Source of the DNA: Antitrichia curtipendula
Lineage: Eukaryota; Streptophyta; Bryopsida; Hypnales; Leucodontaceae
Length of the DNA stretch: 64,000 bases
Direction: 5' to 3'
Assembly: GCA_951230915.1 (NCBI GenBank)
Contig: OX579638.1
Span: 2,498,696-2,562,695 of the forward strand
Part shown: positions 59,031 to 64,000 of the stretch, piece after piece
Layout of the letters: each line of letters opens with the position of its first letter
Position numbering within the stretch: position 1 is the first letter of the stretch
The notes under the pieces: generated by a model
Database searches by the model: none
What the model was told of the DNA's origin: nothing
What the model saw: only the letters and a program-made list of their open reading frames with translations
Made by a program: the position numbers and the translations under genes

Positions 59031-60933
59031 TGTATGAGTTGTTGTATATTTTTGGAGTGTACCATTCATTCTTTTAGAAGGCTGGAGACTAATTTTTAGA
59101 TATAGGTTCAAAGAACAGATTAAGTACTGTAGCTTCTTAGATGATTAGACATTTTTTTGCCTGACTAATTAAAATGCAAAAAATAATTAGGCATCCCAAA
59201 AAATGATATATTAAAATTGATCAATTTAAAAAATAAAAAAAATATGTTACACATTCATCCAAGTTGTTCTTACAATTTTTGGTTGGTTATTGTTACTTCA
59301 ATCAAGGCAACCATATTCACCTAAATCCTTATCTTGACCTCCATACCCTAAACTCTCTACTGTGTGTGTCAAGGTTTTATTAAGTGTTAAGGTTTGTTGC
59401 ATATGAGAGATCTGGATTTTTTTGAGAGAGATTGTGATTTAGAACAGTCAAAAAGATGAGGCAAAAACTTTACAATGTATATTTGCAATTACTAACAAAT
59501 AAAAAGATGCAAGATTGCATAAAACAAGCTGAAATTATTTGAATTGATTGCAAAATGAATTTCTATGAATTAGGCAATCTTTTAATGTATAAATGTATAT
59601 ATTTTAGAGGAAAAAAATTAGGTAGTAATTTCTCCAAATTTTAGGCACCCTCTTAATCATTTCTTTTTTGATGAATCAAAATGTCATATTTGATGTCATT
59701 GTAAAAAATAAAACAGTTGGATTACCACAGATGTCACCTAAAATACATCACAAAAAAACACGGTCTTTTTATAGTGATAATTGTATTAAGGAGGCATGGA
59801 TTAGTTCTGGATGGTTTGCCAATGACAAGAAGAAGGAAGTCATTTATGTGACCTTTCCAATGGTTACTTTGACCATGTTAGTAGAGACATTGTTTGGTTG
59901 CAGTGCATTGGCATTAGATTCATTATGTGGACTAGTGCTTATAAAAAAGACTTTTGAATTTATATCATATTCTATGGCATTGACTAAATCATCATACAAT
60001 TAAGAAGTTCCTAGAAGACATTGCAAGGATCCTTTTCTTCCATGGAATACATGTACAAAATTGTCTCAACAATGCGGCCAATGCCGAGATATTGTATCTT
60101 CATTGGACTTAAAATAGGGTGCCATCTATTTTTTCATCACTTCTTTTTGCCCAACCCATTCATTGGCATCCACTGGCAAAGGATATCACTCTTATAGAGA
60201 TATTTGCAAGCATTCGTACTAGTTTGGTAATTCTTTTGTAGACCAGATTGAAGGTCAAGCTAGTGCTACATTCATATTGATATTATAATGACACCCAACC
60301 AAATAGCCCACCATCATGTTATGAAGGTTTTTACTGGTGAGGACAAAAAAACGATATAGAATTGGGCTAGTGGGGAGTGTGACAACCTAGATCCTTTAAG
60401 CAATAGACCCCTGCTTCAACAATACTCCAAATTGCCCCCTAAATCCGAAGGCAATACAAGGGCAATACACTTAGCATCATCAAAAAACACTTCCTAACAA
60501 CCTGCAATCATCTAATGAATACTCGTTCGAATAGATTAAAACAACATCTATATCAAAATCTCCATCAAAATCGTAATTAGCACACCAAAATGGGTGAAAC
60601 TAAATACTTACATACTACTTACATTACACCCATATTTATACAATATGGTGATTATGGTCAAATTCAAACATGCATTGACCCCAATTTTTACTTCAACCTA
60701 AACCCAAAGGTTCATCCTCAAATTCTTTCAACAATTCTCATAATCCATGCATCAAACAAACTGTGAACTTACAAACATCACTGAATCCAAGAGTTTAACT
60801 CACAATAATGTTTATAGACACTTAAAGTCCATGAGCAAATACTTTAGGCCTTCAATTCATCAAAAAGAATATTTTTTTAAAGTTCAGCAACATATTCACT
60901 TACAACCAAGAGGGTAGTTGCCCCACTTGTAGT
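59031..60933. other. AT-rich gene-free region
   Basis: A 111-codon plus-strand frame (59668-60003) is the longest but shows no domain I recognise. No repeat structure was noticed. Confidence 0.45.
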
Positions 60934-61290
60934 AGAATGACTGCCATGTCTTTGTTATTGATTTCCTTCTCATGCGCCTAGACTTTTTGAAAATCTAACT
61001 TTAAGCTCTACCACCTCTCTAAAAATGATCTCCATTGCCTTCACAATTCTTTAGATATTATCCCTCAAAGTTGGTAGTCTTGAACGTCCTTAGTAGCCAA
61101 CACCCTAATACTAGAATGACCGCTATGTGTTTTTAATTTATTTCCTTCCAATGTTCCTAGGCTTTTTAAGAAGATAACTTCAAGATCTACAACCTCTCCA
61201 AAATTCAACTCTATTGCCTTCATAATTCTTCAGATTTTGCCCTTTGTAGTTAGCAGTCTTGAATATTCTTGACAGCCAACACCCTCTCAA
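60934..61290. repeat. Diverged tandem duplication, period about 179 bp
   Basis: AGAATGACTGCCATGT at 60934 and AGAATGACCGCTATGT at 61113 begin two similar stretches. Both run through TTTCCTTC, CTAGACTTTT/CTAGGCTTTT, ACC/AACCTCTC and CCATTGCCTTCA/CTATTGCCTTCA to AGCCAACACCCT. No coding sense is evident. Confidence 0.75.
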
Positions 61291-63410
61291 TTCGAGATCT
61301 ACTTCTAATTTCCTCTCACAAGAAGGTGGGGACCTACTCGATAAATTTCCTAAATCATAATTTTGACTCATTCTCCCAACTTAAAATATTCCTTCTCATC
61401 AAAAATTCCAAGAGCCTAAGCATACACACATAGAACAAGCATGAGAGTGAGAGAGAGCTTCAAATTGTACATTCCTAATCAGTCAAAAAATCCATGAATG
61501 TTCTAACCTTCATCCCTAAATTTCATCTCTACCCTGTTTTTTTGTAACTACTCTAGTTTACTACTTTTTCCTTACTTTAGTGTGTCAATTTGATTATTTG
61601 ATCTCTACCCTTGAAATATAGCAAGCATAACCGAGTTCTTTACATTTTTTATATAATGATCCTAAAAGGCTTTATAGGTGTCATCCAATTGTGCCTTTTA
61701 AGCAATGAACAAATCTTGTTTTGTGCTAGATCCTAGTGCATCTAGATGTAAACTTAAAACAATGCAATCTCTAAAAGTTAAAAATTTTGGTCAATTTTGG
61801 CTATCTTTCCAAAAAGATAAAGCATTCACTAATCGGAATTTTCTACTAAAATTTATTTGCGGATGCAGTTATATTCTAAATTGTTCTAACAAACTTCATC
61901 CAACAATTTCTATTGACTTATTGATTGCATTCACTTTTAACTATGGGGTTGAGTTTAAAGTTAATCCTAGTTTTTAAGGTTTTAATTTTACTTGAATTGA
62001 ATGGATGATTATTACTTTCAAATTCATCTTAAACTAAATTTGTTTAAGACCTTACCTCATTCTATGTTATCTTCTTTAATTTTGATCTAAGTGTAATTTA
62101 ATTATGAAATCGTTTAAAGATTTTCTAATTGATTCTAACTTTAAAATCTTCTTTAATTTTTTCAAAAGATTATTATTGATTGTCTATTTGTTGACTACTA
62201 TTCTAGAATTTTATTATTTTTAGATTTTTAATTGATTTAAATTATAAAACCTAAAATTACCTATCTAAAAAATTAATACACTTTAAGTTTGGACTTACTT
62301 ATCAAAGGTTTAGGACAAATGAAGTTTGGCCACTAGTTGGCGCTCTAAAATTTCATCCAACATTTTCTTTTGACCTATAATTCCAAATTAACTTTTCTTT
62401 AGATTTTGAATTCTAAGTTTTATCTAAATTCTAAGAATTAATTTTTTAAATGATTTGGATGTTTTTTTATTATTTTTCATCCAAAACTCATACCTCTAAC
62501 TACTGAACTTCATACATGCATAATTTCTACTATTTTTATATATTTTTAAAGATGAATACATTTTTGAAAAATCCTAAAAATTAACTACTTGATTCTAGAT
62601 TTGAAATTGAGTTTTAGAAAATTCTTAAAGGTCTGACTTAATTGTTTAGCAATTAATTTTAATTTTAATTTCTATAAAAAGATCAAATAATCAAAGCATA
62701 GAGTTAAGCACATACCTCCAATGTAGTTGACATTAGGGGTCCCATCTTCTTGGATCATGATCATGATTGTCATAATATCCATCTCACTCCATCTTGTGAT
62801 TTTTCTTTATTACTTGCATACAACTAAAATAGGAAGCTGACAAAAGTAATTATAAATCTAAACTAATCTCTTTGTTTCTCTCCCATCTAATTTTCCTCCT
62901 AATTCTCCTCCTTTTTTTTATCCTATTTTTTTAACCATTTCTTTTCTTCTATTTTTTATAGTGGCTTTTGAGTTTTCATTGTTGATTTCTACTATATCAA
63001 TTATTTCTAATTGGCCCTAAGAATCAAACTAATGGGAAGATATAGGCCTCATAAATTTTATTAAGCATCTAATCAAATTTGTAGTATCTAATTTAGTCAA
63101 CTATAATTGGTGGAATCAAATAGTTTAAGAAAATTCCATAGTCAATCCCTTGATTATGGGGCTCGTTATGGGGTCAAATTAGTCTAATAACCTTACCATT
63201 AAGTTGAATGGCCACTTGGTTTCTATTTCTATTTCAACAATCAACACTCACACAACCTTCATTTTCATTCTTTACCTCCTTGCATTTTCACACTCTTGAT
63301 CTCTATCTAATTCTCTTTATTAAAACTTCAATTGCATCAACTAACTCTTTGAAATCTAGTTTAATTTTTCAATAGTTTTGCTCACATCTAAACTAGGTAA
63401 GACCAGCTCA
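61291..63410. other. AT-rich gene-free region
   Basis: Poly-A/T runs and frames of at most 90 codons (61705-61977 plus). Nothing recognised. Confidence 0.5.
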
Positions 63411-64000
63411 CACTATAAGAACCCCAGGGTTTTTTGGACAAGCTAAAAAATATGAAAATACGTTTTTTCTAACGTCAGGCATGCCTTCGTTGATGTCTAA
63501 AAAAATACGTCAAGATTGACATGACAAAAACATGGTAAAATCTGAGAAAACACACCATGTTTTTAGTGCGACATCTGCAAACATGATCAAAGAAGGAGTC
63601 AAAATTAAGTGCGCCACATGGAAGCTACATCACTTCCCCCTAAACGCCATATGGGTAGACAATGTCACATGAGATTTTTTTCACCTGACCCGGAAATGAT
63701 ATGGTAGTTAACGTTGCACTTGATGTCACACTATTTGAAAAGATTAATATTGCTTTGAGCAATGTCAACTTATTAGACGTCAAGAAGAATTATGATATTG
63801 TTTTAGCAACATTATACACAATATGCCAAACATTGTACATCATATACAATACACTATATTGTGTATTTATGATGTATGAAGGTCATATTCGTTATATTGA
63901 GACTTTTCGCAGTCTCATTTTTATCCTCAACTAGAGGATAAACCGTTTGATCTTTTTATTAGTATTTTTTTTTATAAATAGGTAACAACACCAATTTTTA
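63411..64000. mobile_element. Possible left end of a second CACTA element, runs off the window
   Basis: CACTATAAGAACCCC at 63411 resembles the CACTA terminus. It is followed by repeated ACGTCA/ATGTC motifs (63470-63520), as expected of subterminal repeats. The other end is outside the window, so no target duplication can be checked. The frame at 63701-63934 has no recognisable domain. Confidence 0.35.

Noticed and set aside
59668..60003. 111-codon plus-strand frame in AT-rich DNA
   Set aside because: No motif, no splice or promoter context, and composition like the surroundings.
1..64000. CRISPR array, rRNA and tRNA genes, riboswitches, bacterial promoters
   Set aside because: I looked for repeat-spacer arrays, tRNA B-box-like GGTTCGANNCC strings and rRNA-like conserved blocks and found none. 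The copia primer site is the only tRNA-related match. The evenly repeated palindromes are not a CRISPR array because spacing is irregular and they lie in introns and flanks.

Overview
The window is nuclear DNA of a land plant. The signs are a NAC-family transcription factor gene with plant GT-AG introns, a Ty1/copia retrotransposon with a methionine-tRNA primer site, CACTA-type termini, telobox motifs and long AT-rich intergenic DNA. Low gene density and the unusual transposon genes make a non-flowering lineage (moss, lycophyte or fern) seem more likely than a crop-type angiosperm, but this is a weak inference.

Layout. Positions 1-18 kb are AT-rich and gene-poor, with decayed repeats, a MITE-like foldback (10017-10177) and microsatellites. 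Positions 19.3-23.9 kb hold the only convincing ordinary host gene, a four-exon NAC gene on the plus strand (448 aa predicted). Positions 27.0-35.6 kb (minus strand) hold a pogo/Tigger-type transposase whose reading frame continues into an Ulp1-type (C48) cysteine protease. A 5371-bp copia element (29529-34899, 235-bp LTRs, TCTTT target duplication) has inserted in the transposase. One exon of a short-chain dehydrogenase (35752-36156) lies next to it.

Positions 38367-55834 form the most interesting object: about 17.5 kb bounded by perfect 31-bp inverted repeats. It holds three multi-domain genes. Gene A (minus) is FCP1/HAD-like. Gene B (minus, three exons, 1534 aa) has a ParB-like NGQH motif. 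Gene C (plus) is a DUF7869-type protein with DDE-like acidic motifs and a chromatin-reader-like tail, split by one in-frame TGA. Genes B and C diverge from a roughly 6-kb central non-coding region that carries a 4 x 178-bp satellite. Twenty-five copies of a 21-bp palindrome lie in the 5' flanks and introns of B and C, four of them as an exact 21-bp tandem array. I propose a large eukaryotic DNA transposon that encodes its own DNA-binding or partition-like factor with dispersed binding sites. The terminal repeats, splice phasing and palindromes are read directly from the sequence; the functional model is inference.

Positions 55.8-64 kb are AT-rich. They contain a duplicated copy of the large element's right terminus, a complete 1255-bp non-autonomous CACTA element (57773-59027, TTA target duplication), a roughly 179-bp tandem duplication and a possible second CACTA end that leaves the window at 63411.
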